Assembly (NCBI RefSeq): GCF_000156195.1
Contig: NZ_GG688321.1
Location: forward strand, 226,274 to 290,273
Reading direction: 5' to 3'
DNA: 64,000 bases
Source: Bacteroides finegoldii DSM 17565
Lineage (GTDB): Bacteria > Bacteroidota > Bacteroidia > Bacteroidales > Bacteroidaceae
Shown: positions 29,501-35,979 of the stretch, piece after piece
Position numbering within the stretch: position 1 is the stretch's first letter
How the letters are laid out: each line of letters begins with the position of its first letter
Notes under the pieces: generated by a model
What the model saw: only the letters and a program-made list of their open reading frames with translations
Database searches by the model: none
Told to the model about the DNA's origin: nothing
Position numbers and translations under genes: made by a program

Positions 29501-29576
29501 ATAATTGCCAACTCGAAAATGCCGTTCTGAAAAGTCGGCGGGCAAATTGCGCGTTCAATAGATTAGATTGTTTCAT
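26529..29576 (-). CDS. SusC-like TonB-dependent glycan transporter
   Basis: The 1015-residue protein has a long signal region ending KLYAQS (about 46). A carboxypeptidase-like domain follows (about 50-125: VKGKVMADGEPVIGATVLVK), then the TonB box DVVVVGYGVQKK and a plug with SSVSTDELEGKPISNVLEAM and the SusC signature ILKDASSTAIYGSRASNGVV. A large barrel ends YSFGLNVKF. It imports oligosaccharides across the outer membrane with its SusD partner. There is no N-terminal STN/FecR-interacting domain, so anti-sigma control is not expected. This fits the GntR regulator at the head of the operon. Confidence 0.93.
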   Translation of the reverse strand: MKQSNLLNAQFARRLFRTAFSSWQLLAVMLIVCMNVAVGSKLYAQSNTIAVKGKVMADGEPVIGATVLVKGVSTGTATDMDGNFSLNVASKAVLVVSSIGYETQEVPVNGRQFINVVLKSDVVALKDVVVVGYGVQKKVNLTGAVSSVSTDELEGKPISNVLEAMQGTTPGLVIQQGSSTPGSVPSINIRGLNTMNNNDPLVIIDGIEGSLANLNPADIEQISILKDASSTAIYGSRASNGVVLVTTKKGKAGKVEISYDFMYGVQQPTSLPKIADSWVYAELYNEAAVNSGRAAKFTPEQIAQYRNGGPNVNWVKELYNRNSPQSSHNVSMTGGNDQLSYMASLGYLDQSSMFKGPDYGYKRYNARLNVSHKVTNNFTLNLTSQFARNDIKEHAYWTEWIIEQANRMPPIYPIKNEDGSYNYPAGSNSNGLQRLEEGGYRQNVNDELLGTIQAEWEVYKGLKLIGSAGGRVWNNKLHENRKAFEGTGDTENKLTEQFYRSKNITTNLMVTYNTKIGKHSIGGLLGYAYEGFSEKQFSTSRLTEDSKYDIFVGDLSGDKVSNTGSGSDWAIYSGFARATYNYDEKYLLEFNIRNDYSSYFAKGNRSGVFPSFSAGWRISEEKFWSVLKPYVPSLKIRGSWGLVGNNRIGAYQYMQTVSVTNGISFGDKLAQTATFASTNPDLKWETTRMANIGFELGLLNNDLNITFDCFNNRTKDILVNLPVPGLFGNGAPIQNAGKVETRGWELSVSYRLKTGPVVHNFSGNISDSFNEVIDTRGTEIIGGSDVQTIIKEGYPLYSYYAYRSDGFFQNEEECQKGPHLEGITPKPGDIRYLDKNGDGVIKPDDDRFIVGNDFPRYTFGFTYGLEYKGFDFSMMWQGVGRRNKWMRGESVEAFHNNNEGPVMDFHQDRWTPNNPDATYPRLTMGAESANNAAKSDFWIQDAKYLRLKNAQIGYTFPQQWMKKLYVKNLRIFASVQNPLTFTNMKGGWDPEYTGDGSGRAYPVARVYSFGLNVKF

Positions 29577-29615
29577 AACATTTTATATTTGAATTAATAG
29601 AAGAGTTATCATATA

Positions 29616-30716
29616 TTATAAGATATTAAGTTGGGACAAAGCAAAGGAATAAGCCCCTAAAGCAACGGCTCTGCTTGCTCCTAATGTAGAAACAGCAATG
29701 CCTATTTTCTTGTGACAGGCATAATGCACCTCTCTCTCCGAAAATGGTATTTTCACCATCTTGTCTTTTTCCTCCAGAAATTTATCAAATGCCTCTTTTT
29801 CGGACAGATTGAACACCTCCATCTGCAAACAAGGGAAAGAAGCTCCTGCAAATGTGCCGATCTGCCGATTCATCTCATTCATGATTCCCGGAAGTATGTA
29901 TTTAGCCGCTCCGGCCACTCCTCCGCCAATCACCACCAAGCCATCAACAATATTCAATGCACGGATGATAGCATCACCAGCCATTTCTCCCAGTTCGTTA
30001 AAACTCCGGACAGCAGCCTGCTGATCTCCCTCTGCGATCCCTTCGGCAATATCATATATATCTTTGGGAGTTAAAGAAGAAGCATCCTTTCCGGTCAATT
30101 CCTGATATACTCGCCTGACAGCCCTGATGCTGACACTTTCTTCCGCGATCATTTCGGGATATTTCTTATTCCGCATAATCCAGACGTCGCCGCCGCAACC
30201 GTTGTCTCCGGTCAGTAACCGACTGTCAATCACCACTCCGGCACCAAACCCTGTACCCAGCGTAATTCCGAGCAGGTTCTTATATACCTTACTGCTGCCT
30301 GCTTCTTTCAGGCGCTTATTTACTTCAGGTAAAGTGCCCGCCAAAGCTTCACCATAGGCGAACAAATTACCATCATTATTAATAAAAACCGGAATACCAA
30401 ATTGCTCTTTCAAATAAGGTCCGAGTGCCACTCCTCCCCTGAAAGCCGGGAAGTTAGGCAAGTCACCAATAATTCCATGCTCATAGTCAGCAGGCCCGGG
30501 AAAAGCAAAACTGATAGCTACCGGAAGTTTAGGCAATCGTTTTTCAACTTCCAGGAAGCCTTCTACAAGAACAGACAAGCAACGCTCTAAGTCGTCGGAC
30601 GCTGCCGGAAGGCAAATAGGTTCCACTATTTCGCGACAGCCCTGTATGGCTGAAAACACGAAATTAGTGCCTCCCGCATCAAGCGTCATCACGACTCGTT
30701 CATCATGTTCGTACAT
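29616..30716 (-). CDS. ROK-family sugar kinase, probable manno-/hexokinase
   Basis: With the ATG at 30716 the protein is 366 residues and begins MYEHDERVVMTLDAGGTN, the phosphate-1 loop of ROK kinases. Further motifs are FINNDGNLFAYGEALAG (catalytic Asp region), GITLGTGFGAGVVID and VVIGGGVAGAAKYILPGIM. The usual ROK zinc-binding Cys cluster is absent, and GCGGDVWIMRN stands in that region. Placed between mannose-6-phosphate isomerase and susC, it most likely phosphorylates imported mannose, but glucose or fructose cannot be excluded. A TTG start three codons upstream is possible. Confidence 0.8.
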   Translation of the reverse strand: MYEHDERVVMTLDAGGTNFVFSAIQGCREIVEPICLPAASDDLERCLSVLVEGFLEVEKRLPKLPVAISFAFPGPADYEHGIIGDLPNFPAFRGGVALGPYLKEQFGIPVFINNDGNLFAYGEALAGTLPEVNKRLKEAGSSKVYKNLLGITLGTGFGAGVVIDSRLLTGDNGCGGDVWIMRNKKYPEMIAEESVSIRAVRRVYQELTGKDASSLTPKDIYDIAEGIAEGDQQAAVRSFNELGEMAGDAIIRALNIVDGLVVIGGGVAGAAKYILPGIMNEMNRQIGTFAGASFPCLQMEVFNLSEKEAFDKFLEEKDKMVKIPFSEREVHYACHKKIGIAVSTLGASRAVALGAYSFALSQLNIL

Positions 30717-30753
30717 AGGTTTCAAGATATTAGATGATTGAATTATTTCATTA

Positions 30754-32484
30754 TTAAAAGCGTACGTAGGCTTTTATCGTTACACATTCTTTTCCTGCCG
30801 ATTTACCATACGGAGCAATGGTATATTCTTTCACTCCGGCAGGAATGATAAATGTTTCCGCATAATGCACCACAAAAGGTTCAAAGGCGTGAGTAGGACT
30901 CTCAACGACGGCCTCTTCTCCCTCCAGCAGATTCAGCACATTTACACTATCGTTTGTGTGATGCAGCACCGGTGACGAGAAACGGTGACGACGGGTTTCG
31001 ATAAATTCATTCGGATGCAATCCGGTACGTTCCTCAATCCACCCATCCCCGGAAGCCACTTCCTTAAACTGGTTGCGAAGATGTTCATTTACATATTCCG
31101 TATCCCGGTTCCAGTTGATTACGCATTTACCACGTTCCACATTGATTGGGCGTGGTTTTCCATCCAGTCCCAAGCGTTGCCAGTCCCATAGTTTGAAAGT
31201 AAAGAGGTTCGGAGTCGAACTGATTTCAAGTACCATACTATTCGCACCGGAACAATGAATCGTTCCTCCCGGAATCAGGAAGTGATCGTGTTTCTTTGTC
31301 GGAATCTTGTTGACATACTTTTCTGCGTCGAACACCAATTCGCCTTTTTGCGCCTTACGCAAATCATCGATCATCGCTTCTTTATCAACGCCCGTTTTCA
31401 CTCCCAGATAAACTACGGCATCTTCTTCCGCATCTACCATGTAGTAACTTTCATCCTGTGTATAGTACATACCGAAACTATCACGGATAAATTGAGTGGT
31501 AGGATGCACCTGCAAACTCAAATTACCTCCACCTATCGTATCCAAAAAATCGAAACGGATGGGGAAGTCTTTTCCAAAGCGTGCTTCCACCGGTTCACCA
31601 AGCAACTCTTTACTTTTCAGCAAAACCAAATCAACCGAAGGCAATTCAAAGCGCACTCCGTTCACCTCAAAATAAAGGCTGTTTTCTTCGGGCACACAGT
31701 CAAAGCACCAGCCGAAATTTTCGCGTTCACGATCCAAGTCGCAAACTTCTTTCATCCATTGACCACCCCAGGGAGCCGGATCGAAGAAAGGAACTACCCG
31801 GAACGGCGTGTTCACCGTTGCCTCTACCCCTTTAAAGAAAGTATCCTTATCAATCATCTTCGGTGTTCCGGCCACATGGGTGTCAATCCAGAATTCTACC
31901 CTGTCAAACAATCTTTCCTTATACCTATCACATACTCTCCAATCGTTGAAATACCCTCTCTTGTATTGCAAAGAAACAGCATCGTTCCGATTGTCTATCC
32001 CTAACGCTTTTACCTCATGCCGACGGAAACGTTGTTGAATTTCCCAACGTGCCATATCCGCATATACAATCATCGCATCCTGCGGAGCCACCATGGCAGC
32101 TCCTGTACCTATTATTACAATAGTATCCTCCGCTTCACTAATTTGCTTTTGAGCAGCAGCCAATTTATCCGCATCAAAATAATCTTCCAGCTTCAAATTG
32201 GTCACATAGCCAAACAACACATCTTCCGTCATGAAGCGTTCCGTCAAAGTTTGGATCTCTTGTTCCGGTTTCATCAAATCACGTACATTCATCACTCTTC
32301 CGGAGAATTCTTTAGAAAAAGCACCCAGCACTTCTTCTTCATATACTCCAGTATATAAATCCACTGCCAGCACTTTTCTTGCATCCATTTTCTCTTTTAA
32401 CATAGAAATGATAATATCCCAACCCTGAACAAGCACCCCCGTCAGCTTCGTAGAAGGAAATTTATCATAATTAGCTTTTCTCAT
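30754..32484 (-). CDS. manA: Class I mannose-6-phosphate isomerase with extra N-terminal domain
   Basis: The 576-residue protein has a C-terminal type I phosphomannose isomerase region (about 300-576). Its metal-site pattern is recognisable: LSLQVHPTTQF (Gln and His) and GTIHCSGANSMVLEIS (His and Glu). The first 200-240 residues form another alpha/beta domain (DARKVLAVDLYTGVYEEEVL, DTIVIIGTGAAMVAP, MARWEIQQRFRRHE) resembling a degenerate nucleoside-kinase-like fold without a clear P-loop. It converts mannose-6-phosphate to fructose-6-phosphate, the last dedicated step before glycolysis. It is the first gene of the operon, directly downstream of the divergent promoter and candidate operator. 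Confidence 0.82.
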   Translation of the reverse strand: MRKANYDKFPSTKLTGVLVQGWDIIISMLKEKMDARKVLAVDLYTGVYEEEVLGAFSKEFSGRVMNVRDLMKPEQEIQTLTERFMTEDVLFGYVTNLKLEDYFDADKLAAAQKQISEAEDTIVIIGTGAAMVAPQDAMIVYADMARWEIQQRFRRHEVKALGIDNRNDAVSLQYKRGYFNDWRVCDRYKERLFDRVEFWIDTHVAGTPKMIDKDTFFKGVEATVNTPFRVVPFFDPAPWGGQWMKEVCDLDRERENFGWCFDCVPEENSLYFEVNGVRFELPSVDLVLLKSKELLGEPVEARFGKDFPIRFDFLDTIGGGNLSLQVHPTTQFIRDSFGMYYTQDESYYMVDAEEDAVVYLGVKTGVDKEAMIDDLRKAQKGELVFDAEKYVNKIPTKKHDHFLIPGGTIHCSGANSMVLEISSTPNLFTFKLWDWQRLGLDGKPRPINVERGKCVINWNRDTEYVNEHLRNQFKEVASGDGWIEERTGLHPNEFIETRRHRFSSPVLHHTNDSVNVLNLLEGEEAVVESPTHAFEPFVVHYAETFIIPAGVKEYTIAPYGKSAGKECVTIKAYVRF

Positions 32485-32508
32485 ACCTATAGTCGTTTTT
32501 TAATTTTA

Positions 32509-32523
32509 TATGTTCATACATAC
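32509..32523. promoter_or_regulatory. Candidate GntR operator at the mannan operon promoter
   Basis: TATGTTCATACATAC contains the inverted arms TATGT and ACATA around TCAT. It lies about 12-26 bases downstream of the minus-strand -7 box, at or just after the predicted transcription start, where a bound repressor would block elongation. The identical 15-mer recurs at 33361-33375. Confidence 0.55.
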
Positions 32524-32534
32524 TTTCAATTGTG

Positions 32535-32542
32535 CAAATATA
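32535..32542 (-). promoter_or_regulatory. Promoter -7 box for the mannan operon
   Basis: On the minus strand this reads TATATTTG, an exact TAnnTTTG match, 51 bases before the manA ATG at 32484. Confidence 0.65.
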
Positions 32543-32593
32543 TAGATTTTATTTTTATTTCAAACAAAACTTGGATTATTTTTTGATAAATCT

Positions 32594-32601
32594 TATATTT
32601 G
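32594..32601 (+). promoter_or_regulatory. Promoter -7 box for the GntR regulator
   Basis: TATATTTG matches exactly, with TTGG at 32571-32574 at the right distance (19 bases) for a -33 element. It lies 27 bases before the regulator's ATG and within about 60 bases of the opposing promoter. Confidence 0.65.
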
Positions 32602-32627
32602 CTGAAAATAAACCAATCCGAATAGAT

Positions 32628-33356
32628 ATGAAAATAGACCATAATAGTGATAAGCCTCTTCATATTCAGGCAGAAGAGATATTAAGAAGACTCATAGAAT
32701 CTGAAGAGTACAAAAACGGAAAGCTATTTCCCAACGAAGTCGAATTGTCTGAACAATTACACATTTCAAGGAACACATTAAGGCAAGCTATCAACAAACT
32801 CGTGTTCGAGGGACTTCTGGTACGAAAGAAAGGATACGGAACGAAGGTGGTAAAGAAAGGTATCGTAGGCGGAGTAAAGAACTGGCTTAGTTTCTCACAG
32901 GAAATGAAGATGTTAGGTATCGAAATCCGTAATTTCGAACTACATATCAGTTTGAAACGTCCGACTGAAGAAATCGGCACATTCTTTAATTTAGGTTCTA
33001 ACCCTGATGCTCGCTGCGTAGTAATGGAGCGCGTCAGAGGAAAAAAGGAATACCCGTTTGTCTACTTTATCTCTTATTTCAATCCTAACATTCCATTGAC
33101 TGGAGAAGAAGACTACACACGCCCATTATACGAAATGCTGGAAACTCAATATAATATAGTGGTAAAGACCAGCAAGGAAGAGATTTCGGCCAGACTTGCA
33201 GGGGAATTTATTGCAGAAAAACTAGAGATAAAATCAAGTGATCCTATATTAATAAGGAAAAGATTTGTTTATGATGTGAACGGAGTGCCGATTGAATACA
33301 ACATCGGATACTACCGGGCAGACAGTTTTACTTATACAATAGAGGCGGAAAGATAA
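32628..33356 (+). CDS. GntR-family transcriptional regulator (UTRA sensor)
   Basis: The 242-residue protein begins MKIDHNSDKPLHIQAEEILR. It has an N-terminal GntR winged helix (about 12-75: LFPNEVELSEQLHISRNTLR, QAINKLVFEGLLVRKKGYGT) and a C-terminal UTRA effector domain (about 95-240: VMERVRGKKEYPFVYFISYF, GVPIEYNIGYYRADSFTYTI). UTRA domains bind small metabolites, often sugar phosphates. Divergent from the mannan operon, it is the obvious local repressor, with mannose or mannose-6-phosphate as plausible inducers (inference). The ATG at 32628 is preferred because the longer frame begins upstream of its promoter. Confidence 0.87.
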   Translation: MKIDHNSDKPLHIQAEEILRRLIESEEYKNGKLFPNEVELSEQLHISRNTLRQAINKLVFEGLLVRKKGYGTKVVKKGIVGGVKNWLSFSQEMKMLGIEIRNFELHISLKRPTEEIGTFFNLGSNPDARCVVMERVRGKKEYPFVYFISYFNPNIPLTGEEDYTRPLYEMLETQYNIVVKTSKEEISARLAGEFIAEKLEIKSSDPILIRKRFVYDVNGVPIEYNIGYYRADSFTYTIEAER

Positions 33357-33360
33357 AGAG

Positions 33361-33375
33361 TATGTTCATACATAC
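33361..33375. repeat. Second copy of the candidate GntR operator
   Basis: TATGTTCATACATAC repeats exactly the 15-mer at 32509-32523. It lies just past the GntR gene's stop and before its terminator. The position is unusual for a repressor site and may support looping between the two copies, which are 852 bases apart. Confidence 0.5.
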
Positions 33376-33383
33376 ATGACATA

Positions 33384-33437
33384 AAAAAGACTATTTTAAA
33401 GGCCGAAACTCTCATCTTCCTTTAAAATAGTCTTTTT
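33384..33437. terminator. Strong bidirectional terminator after the GntR gene
   Basis: AAAAAGACTATTTTAAAGG at 33384-33402 is exactly inverted at 33419-33437, a 19-bp stem with a 16-base loop. A-rich and T-rich flanks on each side suit termination on both strands between convergent genes. Confidence 0.85.
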
Positions 33438-33476
33438 ACATTCCATTTTTTTGCATTATGCTTTATCCATCATCTA

Positions 33477-34001
33477 TCATTTCTTCTCAAACCGACCAAT
33501 AGAGTGTCCGGCAAGAATCCGATCCAGACTTTCATCCAAAACACCTATCATCTGAAGTTTGGATAATAAATGATAGCCTCTCCCCGATACTATCTCCAAC
33601 AAATCTTTCACCATTCGAACATCTTGATTATACAAGACATTAGCCAACCGGGTATCAGCTACTTTACAAACAGGCAATTGAAGTATCCACTCCTCCTGCC
33701 CAACATTTATATTCTTATTATTGTCTGCCAAAGATAAAAAACGAGCATTGATAGCACGCTTTCGATAAGTAGCCAATATATCTTTCTTCAAATTCAACCC
33801 TTTAAGTATAGAATTATACATTTGTAATATCTTCCCATAGGTAATTCGATGCCGATCAGCCACTTTCGCTACTGATTCTCCTGTAGAAATTGAATAGAAG
33901 ATATCGCGGGTAACAGGGTGAAGAATCAATGTTGCCAGTTCACGAATGATTATTTCATATAGCGGTTTACAAGTGTTCTGTGTTCTCAACACATATAGCA
34001 A
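33477..34001 (-). CDS. Putative regulator: HTH plus RNA-polymerase alpha-CTD-like domain
   Basis: The 174-residue reading frame opens at a TTG and has no recognised family. Residues about 33-70 (RDIFYSISTGESVAKVADRH, then RITYGKILQMYNSIL) resemble a sigma region 4 or LuxR-type helix-turn-helix. Residues about 115-170 (DTRLANVLYNQDVRMVKDLL, LLSKLQMIGVLDESLDRIL) resemble the helix-hairpin-helix of RNA polymerase alpha C-terminal domain. The natural start is uncertain: the frame extends upstream as EFVISKYDDL without a standard start, and an ATG one base out of frame sits at 34032-34030. It is divergent from an HU-type gene, with a repeat array between them. Confidence 0.6.
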   Translation of the reverse strand: MLYVLRTQNTCKPLYEIIIRELATLILHPVTRDIFYSISTGESVAKVADRHRITYGKILQMYNSILKGLNLKKDILATYRKRAINARFLSLADNNKNINVGQEEWILQLPVCKVADTRLANVLYNQDVRMVKDLLEIVSGRGYHLLSKLQMIGVLDESLDRILAGHSIGRFEKK

Positions 34002-34152
34002 ATCATCGTATTTGGAAATGACAAACTCTCATCACCCAAAAACAACTGATCGTTGATTCAGGAACTCGCAATGTATCCAAGATTTGCCCGTATGTATATA
34101 AATAGACAGGCTTCAATAAGTTATCTTATTCATATAAGAAACCACTCTACAA

Positions 34153-34200
34153 TTAAAGCACCTCTCTCTTACATAAACTAGCTACTTTTGTAGCACACAT
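34153..34200 (+). promoter_or_regulatory. Promoter of the first HU-type gene with shared 12-bp element
   Basis: TACTTTTG at 34193-34200 matches TAnnTTTG. TTAAAGCACCTC at 34153-34164 is identical to an element in front of the second HU-type gene. Here the element starts 40 bases before the -7 box, against 30 bases in the other promoter. Confidence 0.6.
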
Positions 34201-34201
34201 C

Positions 34202-34306
34202 AATTCGTTCCACAAATATGGAACGAAACAATAACAGATGTGGAACTAAAGGGAAACAACTGTGGAACTAAAAGTCAACAGTTGTAGAACGAATTAACAG
34301 TAACTA
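34202..34306 (+). repeat. 22-bp-periodic repeat array with leading inverted copy
   Basis: TGGAACGAA (34219), TGGAACTAA (34241), TGGAACTAA (34263) and TAGAACGAA (34285) are spaced at exactly 22 bases. An inverse copy, AATTCGTTCCA at 34202-34212, precedes them and forms a perfect 9-bp hairpin with the first. The array follows the promoter, so most of it should be transcribed in the leader of the HU-type gene. It fills most of the 327-base gap 34002-34328, and no other gene is evident there. Confidence 0.8.
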
Positions 34307-34328
34307 TAAAACCACTAAACATTAGTAT

Positions 34329-34931
34329 ATGAGTGCAATATATGACTTATTTGAGACTCCTAGTCCAAACAAAGAAGAGAAACAACCGCTACATGCCCGT
34401 ATTGTCTCCAAAGGAACCGTAGATAAAGAAGAGTTTCTGGATCGTGTCCACAAATTTACCGGTATCAGCAGAAGTTTATTGGCAGGAGCCATGGAAGCCT
34501 TTGCCAATGAAGCACGGGATTTACTAGCCGACGGCTGGAATGTAGAAATGGGAAACTTCGGATTCTTCTCTACATCGTTACAATGTCCGCCGGTTAAAGA
34601 TAAAAAAGAAATTCGGGCAGCGTCTGTCCAAATGAAAAATATTAATTTCCGCGCAAGTCGTCCATTCAAGAAAGAAGTAGGCGACAAAATGAGGCTGCAA
34701 CGAGGAGAATCTATCACACGCCCTAAGAAAAATAGTATCTCCCGTGAGACGTGTCGCGAGCGCCTCAACACATACTTGGAAAATCACCTATTCATCAGCC
34801 GGACAGATTATAGCCATCTGACAGGACGAAATAAAAAAGTAGCTATTGAAGAATTAAATTCCTTTATCACTGACGGAATAATCCAAAAGGAAGGGGTTGG
34901 AAAGTTGACTGTATATATAAAGGTATATTAA
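34329..34931 (+). CDS. HU-type DNA-binding protein with C-terminal extension
   Basis: The 200-residue protein has an HU/IHF-like core (about 25-120: GTVDKEEFLDRVHKFTGISR, DGWNVEMGNFGFFSTSL, RASRPFKKEVG), of the Bacteroidetes HU-related DNA-binding class. A C-terminal stretch of about 75 residues (SRETCRERLNTYLENHLFIS, RKVAIEELNSFITDGIIQK-like pattern) looks like a small winged-helix or Zn-ribbon-free HTH. It probably binds DNA as a nucleoid or regulatory protein. Its leader carries the 22-bp repeats, which may be its own binding sites. The function in the cell is unknown. Confidence 0.75.
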   Translation: MSAIYDLFETPSPNKEEKQPLHARIVSKGTVDKEEFLDRVHKFTGISRSLLAGAMEAFANEARDLLADGWNVEMGNFGFFSTSLQCPPVKDKKEIRAASVQMKNINFRASRPFKKEVGDKMRLQRGESITRPKKNSISRETCRERLNTYLENHLFISRTDYSHLTGRNKKVAIEELNSFITDGIIQKEGVGKLTVYIKVY

Positions 34932-35014
34932 AGTATAAGATATAAGAGTCTATAAATCAGAGGTATACAAACAAAATAAATAAAAGTGAATCAAAGTACG
35001 TACATCTAGGACCG

Positions 35015-35052
35015 TTAAAGCACCTCCCCGGAAAGTGCCCATAGTATCTTTG
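35015..35052 (+). promoter_or_regulatory. Promoter of the second HU-type gene with shared 12-bp element
   Basis: TATCTTTG at 35045-35052 matches TAnnTTTG. TTAAAGCACCTC at 35015-35026 is the same 12-mer as at 34153-34164. The predicted leader is about 55 bases. Confidence 0.65.
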
Positions 35053-35111
35053 CATCGTGATCACAAAGAGAATTGATAAGTAAAGTAACTAATTAAAAAA
35101 AACAAAAAACT

Positions 35112-35591
35112 ATGGCACTTAGATACGTCATTAAAAAAAGAACATTCGGCTTTGATAAAACTAAAGCTGAAAAGTATGTAGCACAAAATGTAATCACCAA
35201 TACGGTGGATTTCAGAGATTTGTGCGAGGAAATCACCAAAGTAGGAATGGTCCCCAGTGGAGCGGTAAAATTTGTACTTGATGCTTTGATCGATACATTA
35301 AATCTCAACCTTAGAAAAGGCATCTCTGTTCAATTAGGAGATTTCGGATGCTTCCGTCCTGGTATGAATTGCGAAAGTCAGGATACTGAAAAAGAGGTAG
35401 ATAGCGATACGATACGCAGAGTGAAAATCATTTTCACTCCGGGCTACAAATTCAAAGAGATGCTAAGTAAAGTCAGTGTTCAAAAAGCGGTGGCTTCCGA
35501 TGATGGTTCCATCAGCCCGGAGCAACCGGATCCCAACCCGAATCCAAACCCGGATGACGGCAAAGGAGAAGCACCGGACCCGGCAGCATAA
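35112..35591 (+). CDS. HU-HIG-type DNA-binding protein
   Basis: The 159-residue protein begins MALRYVIKKRTFGFDKTKAE and contains ISVQLGDFGCFRPGMNCESQ and VKIIFTPGYKFKEMLSKVSV. This is the usual pattern of Bacteroides histone-like HU-HIG proteins (core about 1-125). The tail (about 130-159) is rich in Pro, Asn and Asp (PDPNPNPNPDDG) and is probably disordered. It should bind DNA, though most family members have no defined role. It shares a promoter element with the preceding HU-type gene but has its own -7 box and a hairpin after the stop. Confidence 0.82.
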   Translation: MALRYVIKKRTFGFDKTKAEKYVAQNVITNTVDFRDLCEEITKVGMVPSGAVKFVLDALIDTLNLNLRKGISVQLGDFGCFRPGMNCESQDTEKEVDSDTIRRVKIIFTPGYKFKEMLSKVSVQKAVASDDGSISPEQPDPNPNPNPDDGKGEAPDPAA

Positions 35592-35616
35592 GACTAATCA
35601 TCAGCCTTTAAAAGCA

Positions 35617-35653
35617 GGAAAACAGTACCCGCCTACGGGCGGATACTGTTTCC
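35617..35653 (+). terminator. Hairpin after the HU-HIG gene
   Basis: GGAAAACAGTACCCGCC is nearly exactly inverted as GGCGGATACTGTTTCC around a short loop at about 35634-35637. No T-tract follows at once, so it may be an RNA structure rather than a simple terminator. Confidence 0.6.
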
Positions 35654-35733
35654 CAAAGTATTCCTGTAAAAGACTTGACAACGCCTTTTTTATTTTGTAT
35701 CTTTACAACATCTTAAAACATTAAAATATCAAC

Positions 35734-35979
35734 ATGAAAGAATTGCCATCAGAAGAGGAAGAAATTCCGTTTCGCATTAAAACTTATAAGAAAAAGGAAT
35801 TGGCTTGTATGTACAATCCGAACATTACACCCCGTTGCGCCATACGCATATTCACCAAATGGATTAAAATAAATAAAGAACTGCTCCGGTTATTGACTGC
35901 CACAGGTTATCATCCGCGTACACGAACTTTTACTCCCCGACAGGTACAAATCATCACCAGTATTCTGGACATTCCATAA
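35734..35979 (+). CDS. DUF4248 protein
   Basis: The 81-residue protein has the DUF4248 pattern: FRIKTYKKKELACMYNPNIT, AIRIFTKWIKINKELLRLL and TATGYHPRTRTFTPRQVQII. DUF4248 proteins are small, Bacteroidales-specific, usually near HU-type genes, and of unknown function. The conserved FTPRQV and helix pattern suggest a MerR-like or HTH nucleic-acid-binding fold (inference). Its last codons form one arm of the downstream terminator. A -7-like TATCTTTA lies at about 35698. Confidence 0.78.
   Translation: MKELPSEEEEIPFRIKTYKKKELACMYNPNITPRCAIRIFTKWIKINKELLRLLTATGYHPRTRTFTPRQVQIITSILDIP

Noticed and set aside
31255-32004. 249-codon plus-strand frame opposite manA
   Set aside because: It lies fully antisense to a clearly recognised enzyme, and no domain or promoter supports it.
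34202-34306. CRISPR-like array
   Set aside because: Repeats are short, degenerate and 22 bases apart with no unique spacers, and no cas genes are in the window.
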